DNA of 64,000 nucleotides from Streptomyces sp. NBC_01723. Its GTDB lineage: Bacteria; Actinomycetota; Actinomycetes; Streptomycetales; Streptomycetaceae. The translations under genes were made by a program, and so were the position numbers. The notes beneath the pieces were generated by a model. The model saw nothing but the letters and a program-made list of their open reading frames with translations. It was not told the origin of the DNA and did no database searches. Shown piece by piece: positions 42,020 through 50,156 of the stretch. Every line of letters begins with the position of its first letter. Positions within the stretch are counted from its first letter, which is position 1. The stretch covers positions 6,250,001-6,314,000 of the forward strand of contig NZ_CP109171.1 in assembly GCF_036246005.1 (NCBI RefSeq). The letters are read 5' to 3'.

Positions 42020-42973
42020 ATGAGCACCGAAAGCACCACAAACAACCCGGGCGTCGTCCCGGAGGGGGTACTGCTGGGCCACCTCACCCCCGGCACTCCG
42101 GACTGGGACGCCGCCCGCTCGGGTCTCACCATCACCGCCACCGAGATCGCCGCCGTCGTCGGCCTCTCCCCGTGGATGAGCCGCTTCACCCTCTGGCACA
42201 AGAAGGCGGGCCTGCGCGCGGCCCCGTTCGAGATGACCCCCGCCATCGAGTGGGGCAACCGGCTCGAGGACCCGGTCGCCGCGAAGTGGCAGGACGAGCA
42301 CCCCGGCTTCGTCGCCGCCCCGGCAGGGACATGGCAGCACCGAGAGCGGGAGTGGCAGCGCGCCACCCCCGACCGGCTCATCTACCCGCAGCCTGCCGCC
42401 GAGTTCGACCTGCCCGGTCAGGCGGTCGGCCTGCTGGAGGTCAAGACGTCGCCGATGGGTGACGAGTGGGGTCCGGACGGCGCCGAGGACGGGGTGCCGA
42501 TCTGGTACCGCTGCCAAGTCATGTGGCAGATGGACACCCTCGGCGTCCGCCGCACCGACTTCGGCGTGCTGATCTCCGGCCACGACTACCGCGAGTACAC
42601 CGTCGAGTACGACGAAGGCGAAGCGAAGATCCTCCGCGACGCAGCCCAGGAGTTCCTCGACGAAGTCCGCGACGGGAAGCGTCCGCCGATCGACAGCGCC
42701 GACGACACGTACAAGACCATCCGCGTCCAGCCCGACAGCTTCGACGACGTCGACATCGAGATCGCCGCAGAAGCCGCCGCCCGCTACGAGAACGCGCAGG
42801 CCGAATCCAAGGCCGCCGCAGCCGAGCTCACCGCCGCCAAATCCGTCGTCCTCGACCTGATCGGCACCGGCCGCCGCGCCGTCTGCAACGGACGCCGCAT
42901 CGCCTACCGCATCGCCAAACCCGACGGCACCACCAAGAGCCTCAACCCCTACAAGCAGAAGGAAGCCGCCTGA
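42020..42973 (+). CDS. YqaJ-type phage recombination exonuclease
   Basis: A 317-aa lambda-exonuclease-fold nuclease that would resect DNA ends to single strands. The fold is marked by LTITATEIAAVVGLSPWMSR (N-terminal YqaJ signature) and IEWGNRLEDPVAAKW (catalytic Glu). GLLEVKTSP (E-x-K) and the helix WYRCQVMWQMDTLG complete it. A C-terminal coiled stretch follows. CAGGAG lies upstream. Its TGA overlaps the recT ATG, so the pair forms a two-component single-strand-annealing system. Confidence 0.9.
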   Translation: MSTESTTNNPGVVPEGVLLGHLTPGTPDWDAARSGLTITATEIAAVVGLSPWMSRFTLWHKKAGLRAAPFEMTPAIEWGNRLEDPVAAKWQDEHPGFVAAPAGTWQHREREWQRATPDRLIYPQPAAEFDLPGQAVGLLEVKTSPMGDEWGPDGAEDGVPIWYRCQVMWQMDTLGVRRTDFGVLISGHDYREYTVEYDEGEAKILRDAAQEFLDEVRDGKRPPIDSADDTYKTIRVQPDSFDDVDIEIAAEAAARYENAQAESKAAAAELTAAKSVVLDLIGTGRRAVCNGRRIAYRIAKPDGTTKSLNPYKQKEAA

Positions 42974-43815
42974 TGAGCCAGATCAGCAACGCCATCGCCA
43001 CCCGCGACAACGGCCCCGAAGCCATCGTCCGCGCACACAAGGAAGACCTCACCCTCGTCCTCCCCTCCCACGTCAAAGGCGAGACCTGGATGCGCCTCGC
43101 CTACGGCGTCCTCCGCTCCAACGCCCAGCTCATGCAGGTCGCCACCCGCAACCCCGGCAGCCTCATGACCGCCCTCCAAGACTGCGCCCGCCTCGGCCAC
43201 GAGCCCGCCTCCAAGAGCTTCTACCTGGTGCCGTTCGGCAACGAAATCCAGGGCATCGAGGGCTACCGCGGAGTCGTCGAACGCATCTACCGCGCCGGCG
43301 CCGTCAAGGTCGTCCACGCCGAGGTCGTCTACGAGAACGACGAGTTCGTGTGGGAGCCCGGCACCGTCGACACCCACCAGCCGCCCCGCTGGGAAGGCCC
43401 CCAGACCGTCCCCTTCCACAAGGCCGACTGGTTCGCCGACCGCGGCGACGTCAAGGGCGCCTTCTCCTACGGCATCTTCCAGGACGGAACCCCGTCCCGC
43501 GTCGTCATCATCAACCGCACCTACATCAACAAGGTCCGCAAGGAATCCAAGGGCAGCGAAAGCCCGAAGTCGCCGTGGGTGAAGTGGTTCGACCAGATGG
43601 TCCTCAAGACCGTCGCCCACCGCTTGGAGCCGTGGGTGCCCACCTCCACCGAGTGGCGCAAGGAGCAGCTCCGCGCCGCCGCCGAAGTCACCGCCGAACA
43701 GGCCGGCCCCGCCGTCATCGCGCCGACCAACACCGGGCCCGGCTACCCCGAACCCACCTCGCTCGACGACTTCAACGACGAAGGCCCCGTCGAAGGCGAA
43801 CTCGTCGACGACTGA
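42973..43815 (+). CDS. recT: RecT-family single-strand annealing protein
   Basis: A 280-aa annealase. It contains the RecT core (VLRSNAQLMQVATRNPGSLM, LQDCARLGHEPASKSFYLVP) and IQGIEGYRGVVERIYRAGAV, with an acidic C-terminal tail (FNDEGPVEGELVDD). It binds the single-stranded DNA generated by the YqaJ nuclease encoded immediately upstream, for phage recombination-dependent replication or repair. Confidence 0.95.
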   Translation: MSQISNAIATRDNGPEAIVRAHKEDLTLVLPSHVKGETWMRLAYGVLRSNAQLMQVATRNPGSLMTALQDCARLGHEPASKSFYLVPFGNEIQGIEGYRGVVERIYRAGAVKVVHAEVVYENDEFVWEPGTVDTHQPPRWEGPQTVPFHKADWFADRGDVKGAFSYGIFQDGTPSRVVIINRTYINKVRKESKGSESPKSPWVKWFDQMVLKTVAHRLEPWVPTSTEWRKEQLRAAAEVTAEQAGPAVIAPTNTGPGYPEPTSLDDFNDEGPVEGELVDD

Positions 43816-43831
43816 CCCCACCCCACCCGCA

Positions 43832-43868
43832 CCGGGGTCCCGCCCGCCGCAAACAGGCGGGGCCCCGG
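43832..43868 (+). terminator. Intergenic hairpin after recT
   Basis: CCGGGGTCCCGCC / GGCGGGGCCCCGG pair over 13 bp with one T-G wobble, 17 bp after the recT stop. Confidence 0.6.
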
Positions 43869-43889
43869 CCAGAACAGGAGACCACAGCC

Positions 43890-44288
43890 ATGAAGGCACT
43901 GACCATCCGCCAGCCGTGGGCGGGCGCGATCGCCCACCAGTCGAAGCGGGTCGAGAACCGCTCGTGGAAGCTCCCCGCGAAGCACGAGGGCGCCCGCATC
44001 CTCATCCACGCCGGAGCCCAGCCCGACAAGTGGGCGGCCGTCTACGGAGAGCACCTCGACGTGTACTCCGCGATCATCGCCGTCGCCACCATCAGCAGCT
44101 GCCACTACGACAACGGCAACCCGGTCTGCTGCAGCTACTGGGCCCAGCCCGACCTCTACCACTGGGAACTCGCCGACGTGATCGCCCTGCCCGAGCCCGT
44201 GCCTGCCAAGGGCGCCCTCGGCTTCTGGACCCCCAGCGACGAGATCGTCAACGCTGCGCTCCGGCAGGAGACGGGAGTGGCCCTGTGA
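43890..44288 (+). CDS. ASCH-domain protein
   Basis: A 132-aa protein opening with KALTIRQPWAGAIAHQSKRV and ENRSWKLP, the signature of ASCH domains, which bind RNA or modified bases. Phage ASCH proteins may read or alter RNA, or have nuclease activity; that is not resolved here. CAGGAG precedes the ATG, and the next GTG overlaps the stop. Confidence 0.85.
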   Translation: MKALTIRQPWAGAIAHQSKRVENRSWKLPAKHEGARILIHAGAQPDKWAAVYGEHLDVYSAIIAVATISSCHYDNGNPVCCSYWAQPDLYHWELADVIALPEPVPAKGALGFWTPSDEIVNAALRQETGVAL

Positions 44289-44743
44289 CCAGCCTGCCGT
44301 ACACCGACGAGGACGCCCGCGCCGAGGCCGCCGCCCAGCTGCGCGCCGCCCACGGCCCGGAGTCCTTCGACGTGAACATCGAGGGCCACAAGATCCCCAG
44401 CCGGGGCGACGTCCAGTGGGACCAGCTTGGCGACGACGACTTCCACGACGCCAACCGTGAGATCGACGAGCACGTCGAGGACGCCGTCGACCTCGCACGC
44501 TGGTCCGTCGACCTCGGCGCCTGCGCACTTCGCACGACCACCGAACTCGCCTGGGGCCGCGGCGGCAACGCCTGGGACCTCGCCATCCAGATCGCCCACC
44601 GGCCTGCGCTGAAGGACGACCTGCGCGAGGCGATCACGACGGCCATCCGGGACGCGGTGGACGCGGCCCTCGCCAGCCACGGCATCGACGACACCCGCCT
44701 GCTGCACCAGTCCGCGCCCACTGACAAGGAGTCCGCGTCATGA
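44285..44743 (+). CDS. Hypothetical phage protein
   Basis: A 152-aa acidic helical protein (EIDEHVEDAVDLARWSVDLG; LREAITTAIRDAVDAALASH). It is coupled to both neighbours. Function unknown. Confidence 0.7.
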   Translation: MTSLPYTDEDARAEAAAQLRAAHGPESFDVNIEGHKIPSRGDVQWDQLGDDDFHDANREIDEHVEDAVDLARWSVDLGACALRTTTELAWGRGGNAWDLAIQIAHRPALKDDLREAITTAIRDAVDAALASHGIDDTRLLHQSAPTDKESAS

Positions 44744-45018
44744 CCGTCCGAACCATGCAACAGACAGAAGCGGACCTCCGGGCCGCACTCACCATCCTCG
44801 CCGACCGCTGGCACCAGATGGCCATCAACGAAGAGGCGTCGATCCCGCACCTCCAAGGCCCCGCCGCCGAGCAGGTCGGAGCCCAGATTCACCAGCGCGT
44901 GACCACCTATCGCAAGGCCGCCGCTGACGTCCGCGATGTCCTGCGGACTGGCCGGATTCCGCACGACCTGATGACCGACGCCGAGCTCGAGCAGCACGGC
45001 ACCCCGGCAGCCGAGTAG
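44740..45018 (+). CDS. Hypothetical phage protein
   Basis: A 92-aa helical protein (TEADLRAALTILADRWHQMA). ATG overlaps the previous stop. Function unknown. Confidence 0.7.
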   Translation: MTVRTMQQTEADLRAALTILADRWHQMAINEEASIPHLQGPAAEQVGAQIHQRVTTYRKAAADVRDVLRTGRIPHDLMTDAELEQHGTPAAE

Positions 45019-45030
45019 CCGACCCCGATC

Positions 45031-45065
45031 GGGGCCTGCCGCGGCCCGAATCTGCGGCAGGCCCC
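45031..45065 (+). terminator. Intergenic hairpin
   Basis: GGGGCCTGCCGC / GCGGCAGGCCCC, a perfect 12-bp stem with an 11-nt loop, lies 12 bp after a stop codon. Confidence 0.65.
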
Positions 45066-45084
45066 GGAACCAGGAGAGCACACC

Positions 45085-45459
45085 ATGACGACACTCACCC
45101 CGGACCAGGCCGCTGCCCGAGCCCGCCGCATCCTCGCCGCCCTCGGCCCCGTCCCCGCCTGGACGACTGCGGTCCTCGACCAGGCCGTCCTCCACCTCGG
45201 CCGCAGCGGACGCCCCTTCGGCTCCAACGACCTGCGGCTCATAGTCCCCGCCGACGACTGCAAGGCCGCCGGCCTGTACCTGCACCAGCTGATCGAGCTC
45301 GAGACGCCCGTCGTGCTCGTCAAGGTCGCCGAGGTCGTGTCGATCAACCCGAAGGCCCACGGCAAGCGCGTCAACGAGTACCGGCTGACCGCCGCCGGAC
45401 GGCGGTACCTCGAGGCCCGCGTCGCCGCCCGCACCCAGCAGCGGAAGGCCGCCGCGTGA
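45085..45459 (+). CDS. Small winged-helix-like phage protein
   Basis: A 124-aa protein ending with VNEYRLTAAGRRYLEARVAA, which looks like the wing of a winged-helix domain. FGSNDLRLIVPADDCKAAG could be its recognition region. The next GTG overlaps the stop. Assignment tentative. Confidence 0.65.
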   Translation: MTTLTPDQAAARARRILAALGPVPAWTTAVLDQAVLHLGRSGRPFGSNDLRLIVPADDCKAAGLYLHQLIELETPVVLVKVAEVVSINPKAHGKRVNEYRLTAAGRRYLEARVAARTQQRKAAA

Positions 45460-45749
45460 ACGCCCCCACCGGCGCCCAGCCGGATCCGCAAGGGGCGGCC
45501 GTCGTCGACCTCGTCGCCGACAGCCTCGCCACCCTCGACACGATCACCGACACCGCCGCGATCTACGTCACCGCCGCCGCAGGCATCTGCGCCGCCCTCA
45601 CCATCGCCGCCACCGCCATCTGCCGGGCCGCCATCACCGCCACCCGCCGCAGGAGGCACACCCGGCGCGAACTCCGCCGCATCGAGCACTACGCCAACCA
45701 CCCCGGCGCCCGCCAACTCCACACCACCCCGCGAGAGGAGACACCGTGA
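45456..45749 (+). CDS. Small membrane protein
   Basis: A 97-aa protein with one hydrophobic segment (AAIYVTAAAGICAALTIAAT) followed by a strongly basic tail (TRRRRHTRRELRRIEHY). Single-pass, N-terminus outside by the positive-inside rule. Function unknown. Confidence 0.7.
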   Translation: MNAPTGAQPDPQGAAVVDLVADSLATLDTITDTAAIYVTAAAGICAALTIAATAICRAAITATRRRRHTRRELRRIEHYANHPGARQLHTTPREETP

Positions 45750-46570
45750 CCGCCGCCGTCCGCGAAGCCCCCCACCACCGCAACACCGTGTGCGTGAAGC
45801 TCTACCGCTGCCAACTCCCCGAATGCCGCGACAGGTTCAACGAGCGCCGCCGCCAGATCGCGACCGGACAGCGGCAGCCCGACCGGATCCTCATCGACGC
45901 CACCCCCGTCCGGCAGCACATCACCGAACTGCAAGACGCCGGAATGACCCTCACCTGCATCGCACGGCTGGCCGGCGTCGCCCACACCACCATCTGCACG
46001 GTCATGAACGGCCGCCCGGCCAGCAAGCGAGGACGCCAACAGTCGACCACACCGGAAACCGCCGCCAAGATCCTCGCAGTCCGTCCCCTCACCGCCGTCG
46101 GCGCACAGCGACGCATCCGCGCCCTCGCCGTCGAAGGCTGGCCCGTGCCCCGCATCGCAGCCCACGCCGGAGTCTCGGCGTGGTGGGCATACAGCGTCCG
46201 ACCCGACTCCGTCATCCGCACCTGCAAGGCCGAGCAGATCGCCGTCGCCTACCAGGAACTACGCGACCTCATCCCGGAGGAACACGGCGTGTGCCGCGGA
46301 CACGCCGCCCGCGAACGCGCCCGCGCCAAGGACAACCGCTGGCCCGACGCCGCCTACTGGGACAAGCACGCCGCCGACCTCGAAGACCCCCACTTCGAGC
46401 CCATGTACGGCGTCACCCGCCGAGAGATCGTCGCCCACGACGCCAACGAACTCATGCGAATCAGCGGCCTCGACCGGCAAGCCGCCGCCCACCGCCTCGG
46501 CATCAGCAAGGCCTACATCGACCACGCCTTCCGCGAGTTCCCCCAGTACGCCGTCGAGGTCGCCGCATGA
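45746..46570 (+). CDS. HTH DNA-binding phage protein
   Basis: A 274-aa protein with several helix-turn-helix-like segments: TLTCIARLAGVAHTTICTVM, VPRIAAHAGVSAWWAYSVRP and QAAAHRLGISKAYIDHAFRE. N-terminal cysteines (CQLPECRDRF) may bind metal. Similar multi-HTH proteins occur in actinobacteriophages upstream of HNH or nuclease genes. Coupled to both neighbours. Confidence 0.7.
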   Translation: MTAAVREAPHHRNTVCVKLYRCQLPECRDRFNERRRQIATGQRQPDRILIDATPVRQHITELQDAGMTLTCIARLAGVAHTTICTVMNGRPASKRGRQQSTTPETAAKILAVRPLTAVGAQRRIRALAVEGWPVPRIAAHAGVSAWWAYSVRPDSVIRTCKAEQIAVAYQELRDLIPEEHGVCRGHAARERARAKDNRWPDAAYWDKHAADLEDPHFEPMYGVTRREIVAHDANELMRISGLDRQAAAHRLGISKAYIDHAFREFPQYAVEVAA

Positions 46571-46989
46571 GCCGCGCCGCGATCGAGCAGCTGTTGCACG
46601 CCGGCTACGGCGACCGCACCATCGGCCGACGGCTCGCCGTGTCCATCGGCACCGTCCGCCGAGCCCGCGCCCTGCTTCAGCTCCCCGCCGGCCGGCCCGG
46701 CCCCAAATCCCACGGCACCCCCGCCGACGTGTTCTGGTCCCGCGCCAAACCCGTCGACGGCGGCCACATGGAGTGGACCGGCACCGTCCACAGCGGAACC
46801 ACCCCCAGCCTCCGCCACGGCGGCAACCGCTACTCCGCCTACCGCATCGCCTTCACCATCGCCCACGGCCGCGAACCCGTCGGCCGAACCCAGCCCGGAT
46901 GCGACCACCCCGGCTGCATCCACCCGCGGCACCTCGAAGACCAGACCATGCGCAACACCTTCGCCGCGATCTTCGGGGAGGCCGCATGA
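46567..46989 (+). CDS. HTH-HNH homing-endonuclease-like protein
   Basis: A 140-aa protein. An N-terminal HTH (IEQLLHAGYGDRTIGRRLAV) is joined to an HNH_3-like nuclease motif (YSAYRIAFTIAHGREPVG; CDHPGCIHPRHLEDQTMRNT). It may be a homing nuclease or a phage DNA-processing nuclease. Coupled on both sides by ATGA. Confidence 0.8.
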   Translation: MSRAAIEQLLHAGYGDRTIGRRLAVSIGTVRRARALLQLPAGRPGPKSHGTPADVFWSRAKPVDGGHMEWTGTVHSGTTPSLRHGGNRYSAYRIAFTIAHGREPVGRTQPGCDHPGCIHPRHLEDQTMRNTFAAIFGEAA

Positions 46990-47156
46990 CCTGCCTCACC
47001 GGGAAGATCCCGCACCCCAGCAAGGTCGCCGCCCGCAAAGAACTCGCCGCCGCCCAACGACGCCGCACCCAGCAGCAGCGGCGCGAAGAGCGCATCTACC
47101 GGTGCCCCACCTGCAACCAGTGGCACCTCACCAGCCGCACCCAACCCAGGCCATAG
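46986..47156 (+). CDS. Small basic zinc-finger-like protein
   Basis: A 56-aa basic protein with YRCPTCNQWHLTSRT (CxxC plus His), a frequent actinophage zinc-finger form. It ends the rightward run; a strong terminator follows. Confidence 0.65.
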   Translation: MTCLTGKIPHPSKVAARKELAAAQRRRTQQQRREERIYRCPTCNQWHLTSRTQPRP

Positions 47157-47170
47157 GCCGCACACGACAA

Positions 47171-47192
47171 AGGCCCCGCAGATGCGGGGCCT
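47171..47192. terminator. Intrinsic terminator between convergent transcripts
   Basis: AGGCCCCGCA / TGCGGGGCCT, a perfect 10-bp stem, lies between the end of the rightward run (47156) and the leftward GIY-YIG gene (47221). It could serve both directions. Confidence 0.75.
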
Positions 47193-47220
47193 GGAGGACA
47201 ACCGAGAGGAGGGGCCAGTG

Positions 47221-47733
47221 CTAGTCGTCGGACTCGGCCGGCTTGCGGCGGATCACAACGCGCTTCTTGGGTTTGGGCGCCTCAATGCCCTTCGCCTTGC
47301 AGTAGGCGCGGACGCGCGAGTGAACGTGGCGACGAAGGTCGTCGGTGCGCGTCGTGCCTTCCTCCGCGCACAGCTGGCCGTACAGATCCCACATCTCGTC
47401 GTCGATGCGGATCATGCGACCGATCTTGGCGCCCGGAGCGTGTGCCGCGCGCTTAGCGTGCTCCTCCTCCGAGTCGCGCACGTTGTGCAGGGGCTTCTCG
47501 TTGCGAATGGAAGCGACCTCTGCCGCGGCGGCCTCAAGGCGAGTGTCGTACCACTCGACTCTCCGCTCGGCCACGATCGGCCACCAGTCCTTCTGACGGG
47601 CATGGTCGTACCAGCGACTGCGCGGGTCGAAGGCTATGCCGACATAGAGGAGCCGCCCCTCCGAGTCGAAGAGGCGGTACAGAGCCGTTCGGCGGCTGTA
47701 GTCGAGCGACTGGCTGGGGCGGCGAACCCGCAC
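47221..47733 (-). CDS. GIY-YIG nuclease fused to a ribbon-helix-helix-like domain
   Basis: A 170-aa protein. The N-terminal GIY-YIG domain has TALYRLFDSEGRLLYVGIAF and RWYDHARQKDWW, with the downstream Glu in EKPLHN. The C-terminal part (about 105-150, GRMIRIDDEMWDLYGQLCAE, TTRTDDLRRHV) looks like an RHH or similar DNA-binding domain. The GTG start lies 15 bp after the stop of a Phd-like antitoxin gene on the same strand. This could be a toxin, a homing nuclease or an anti-competitor nuclease; the pairing suggests a toxin-antitoxin-like unit. Confidence 0.8.
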   Translation of the reverse strand: MRVRRPSQSLDYSRRTALYRLFDSEGRLLYVGIAFDPRSRWYDHARQKDWWPIVAERRVEWYDTRLEAAAAEVASIRNEKPLHNVRDSEEEHAKRAAHAPGAKIGRMIRIDDEMWDLYGQLCAEEGTTRTDDLRRHVHSRVRAYCKAKGIEAPKPKKRVVIRRKPAESDD

Positions 47734-47748
47734 GTGGAATCTCCTCGG

Positions 47749-47949
47749 TCAGGCCGGGGAGTCGCCTCCCGGCTCGTTCCTTTTGGCCTCGATGGCCTCG
47801 GCTTCGGGGACCGGCACGATCGCGCCCACGCGCCGGCCGTGGCTGGTCACGTAGGTGATCCGGCCGCGGACGGCGGTCTCGTTCAAGACCTCGGACAGGG
47901 CGGCCCGCAGTTCGCGGACTCCGATTTCAACACTCGTGGGCGCAGGCAT
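47749..47949 (-). CDS. Phd/YefM-like antitoxin or DNA-binding protein
   Basis: A 66-aa protein with the Phd/YefM fold: VEIGVRELRAALSEVLNETA, then RITYVTSHGRRVGAIVPV. Such proteins bind their own promoter palindrome and neutralise a partner toxin. ATG 47949 is chosen; an upstream in-frame start would add eight residues. The operator palindrome is 29 bp upstream. Confidence 0.8.
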   Translation of the reverse strand: MPAPTSVEIGVRELRAALSEVLNETAVRGRITYVTSHGRRVGAIVPVPEAEAIEAKRNEPGGDSPA

Positions 47950-47977
47950 ACACAGATGGTAGCGCCGGTACACCGAC

Positions 47978-47991
47978 GTACACTAGTGTAC
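47978..47991. promoter_or_regulatory. Palindromic operator upstream of the antitoxin-like gene
   Basis: GTACACTAGTGTAC is a perfect 14-bp palindrome, with a further GGTACACC at 47967-47974. It sits between the leftward antitoxin-like gene and the rightward replication operon and could regulate both. Confidence 0.65.
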
Positions 47992-48091
47992 ACATTGCAG
48001 GGTGAGTCGCTTGCACCCTTTGCGCCTCCATGAGGGCTGTCCCAAAACCAGTCATGACCAGCACAGACACCCCTCCAGAAGGAAGTCATCC

Positions 48092-49051
48092 GTGAGTACT
48101 GAGGCCGTCACCTGGGCCATGGACCACGCGCCCATGCTGCGCACCGAGAAGGGCAAGCCGGACACCACCGCCCGGCACGTCCTTCAGGCGCTCGCTGAGC
48201 ACGCCAGTCCGACCGGCACCGACGCGCACCCCTCGGTGCTCCGCATCCAGTACCGCACCGGCTACGACCGGGCCACCGTCCAGCGCGCCCTGCGGCGCCT
48301 GGAGAAGGGCGGTCTGATCGCCAAGGACGGCATGAGGGAGAGCCGTACCCGCTGGAAGCTCGCCATGGAACTGCGCCGGCCGGTCACGGACTGGGCCGAC
48401 CTGGAGAGGGAGGAGGACGAGTTCCGGGCCTCGGCTGCGGAGCGGAAGCGCCGGTCCCGCTCGAAGGGTGTCACGCACGCAGAGTCCGTGACTGTCACGG
48501 ACGCAGAAGGTGTGACTGTCACGCACGGAGAGTCCGTGACCGACGATGTCACGCACTCAAAGTCCGTCCGTCACGCACTTAAAGTCCGTTCGTCACGCAC
48601 GGAACGCAGCCCTAACCACCCACAACCGTCAGACAACCAACTACTAAAAGACTCTTCTCCCGCAGCCGAGCCGGACGAGCAGCAGGCGCATGCCGCCACG
48701 GTCCAGACCAAGAGCAGCAGCGAGAAGACCGATCACCACATCAAGGCCTTCGGCGCCTTCTGGCTGACCTACCCCAAGCGCAAGGCCAAGGAAGAAGCCC
48801 GCAAGGCGTGGATCGCCGCCATCGAGCGTGGCGCCGACCCGCAGCACATCGTCGCTGCCGCCAAGGACTACGCCCACGAGCGGCAAGGCCAGGACGCCAA
48901 GTACACGAAGTTCCCGGCCACCTGGCTGAACAAGGGCTGCTACGACGACGAGCCCGACCCCCAGCCCGGCCGGCACCTCCACGCCGTCTCCGGCGGCTAT
49001 CAGCCGTACCGCGATCCCACCGACGAGTCCGTCTACGACAAGGATCTGTGA
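48092..49051 (+). CDS. Replication initiator-like protein with winged-helix N-terminus (lambda O-like role)
   Basis: A 319-aa protein. The N-terminal winged helix (RHVLQALAEHASPTGTDAHP; YDRATVQRALRRLEKGGLI) resembles phage initiator and DnaD/RepA-like domains. The centre (about 125-180) is a repetitive Val/Thr/Ser/His stretch encoded by iterons. The C-terminal domain (AFWLTYPKRKAKEEARKAWI, FPATWLNKGCYDDE) is common in phage replication proteins. AGAAGGAAG precedes GTG 48092. The DnaC-like and DnaB-like genes follow, as in lambdoid O-P modules. Confidence 0.82.
   Translation: MSTEAVTWAMDHAPMLRTEKGKPDTTARHVLQALAEHASPTGTDAHPSVLRIQYRTGYDRATVQRALRRLEKGGLIAKDGMRESRTRWKLAMELRRPVTDWADLEREEDEFRASAAERKRRSRSKGVTHAESVTVTDAEGVTVTHGESVTDDVTHSKSVRHALKVRSSRTERSPNHPQPSDNQLLKDSSPAAEPDEQQAHAATVQTKSSSEKTDHHIKAFGAFWLTYPKRKAKEEARKAWIAAIERGADPQHIVAAAKDYAHERQGQDAKYTKFPATWLNKGCYDDEPDPQPGRHLHAVSGGYQPYRDPTDESVYDKDL
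48470..48602 (+). repeat. Iterons inside the initiator gene: candidate replication origin
   Basis: Six GTCACG(C/G)AC-initiated repeats start at 48470, 48494, 48518, 48548, 48570 and 48592. The first three are 24 bp apart, and all but the last carry an AGTCCGT- or GTGTGACT-like 3' half. A stretch much richer in A/T (about 48603-48660, with CTACTAAAAGACTCTT) follows. Iterons plus AT-rich tract within the initiator ORF match the plan of lambda ori in gene O. Confidence 0.75.
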
Positions 49052-49761
49052 TGCAGTACATCCCGCCGAACAACCTGCGAGGCCACGACCTCGCCCCGCT
49101 GCTCGCCGCTCGCGGCCTTCCCGCGGACTGGTTGCAGGTCAACGACTTCGACCCGCACAGCCCGCAGAACGTGGCCCGCCACACCTACAGCGAGGTCGCC
49201 GCGCTGGTGCCGTTCCACTACCGGTCCGCGGCACCGACGCTTCCCGAGCTGCGGGAGTGGATCGACGTCCTGGTCGCCGCGGCGAAGGAAGCCCAGGCGG
49301 CCCGCAACGCGCCGATGGCCACCGTGCTGCACGGCCCGTCGCTGCTCCTCCTCGGCCGCGTCGGCACCGGCAAGACCTACGAGTCCTACGGGGCGATGCG
49401 GGAGCTGGCCGTCACCGGGGTTCGCGCCCAGTGGCACGTCACCACGGCCGCCGACCTGTACGCCGCGCTCCGCCCGCGGCACGGCATCGACTCCGAGGCC
49501 GAGTTCCGCACCTACCGTGACGCGCCGCTGCTCCTCGTCGACGACCTCGGCGCCGGCGGGAAGCCGTCCGAGTTCACAGAGGAAGTCAACTTCCGGCTGA
49601 TCAACTACCGGTACGAGCGGCAGCTTCCGACCCTGTTTACGTCGAACGCCGACGCCGACCAGCTCCGGGACCGCCTCGGCGACCGGGTCACCTCCCGGCT
49701 CCGGGAGATGTGCCAGCGCGTCGCCGTCAAGGGCACCGACCGCCGCCGGAGTGCGGCGTGA
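49051..49761 (+). CDS. DnaC/IstB-like helicase loader ATPase
   Basis: A 236-aa AAA+ ATPase. It has Walker A LLGRVGTGKTYESYG, Walker B LLLVDDLGAG, sensor 1 LPTLFTSNADADQLRDRLGD and an arginine-finger region (RLREMCQRVAVKG). In phage systems this type loads the replicative helicase at the origin. Start ATG overlaps the initiator stop (TGATG). Confidence 0.9.
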   Translation: MQYIPPNNLRGHDLAPLLAARGLPADWLQVNDFDPHSPQNVARHTYSEVAALVPFHYRSAAPTLPELREWIDVLVAAAKEAQAARNAPMATVLHGPSLLLLGRVGTGKTYESYGAMRELAVTGVRAQWHVTTAADLYAALRPRHGIDSEAEFRTYRDAPLLLVDDLGAGGKPSEFTEEVNFRLINYRYERQLPTLFTSNADADQLRDRLGDRVTSRLREMCQRVAVKGTDRRRSAA

Positions 49762-50156
49762 CCCGCGGGGCCGGCCGTACCCGCGGCTACCGCGCACAGG
49801 AGTCCGAGCTCCGGCCCGGCAAGGTCGTCGTCCCGTTCGGCGAGAAGACGATGATCTGCCCGGCCTGCCGCCAGCACAAGCACCACGCCTGCTGGGCACA
49901 CACCGCCGCCCTCGGTATCGGCGGAGAGGCCGGTTGCCCGTGCGGCTGCCACGTCCCCCTCGACGAGCCGCTCCTCACCGACGAGGCCATCGACGACATG
50001 GCCGCCCACGGAACCCTCGCCGACCACGTCAAGACCCAGAAGGCGTGGGCCATGGGCTCCGGCCCGATCCACTTCGACGAGCCCTGCCGCCGCTGCGCCG
50101 CCATCAAGGGCGCCCGCACCGGCCAGCAGACCGCACTTTCCCTGGAGAACGAGTGA
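49758..50156 (+). CDS. Cys-rich zinc-binding phage protein
   Basis: A 132-aa protein with CPACRQHKHHAC, CPCGC and CRRC motifs, enough for two zinc sites. It is sandwiched between helicase loader and helicase genes with overlaps on both sides, so a role in replication is possible. No family recognised. Confidence 0.72.
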   Translation: MTRGAGRTRGYRAQESELRPGKVVVPFGEKTMICPACRQHKHHACWAHTAALGIGGEAGCPCGCHVPLDEPLLTDEAIDDMAAHGTLADHVKTQKAWAMGSGPIHFDEPCRRCAAIKGARTGQQTALSLENE

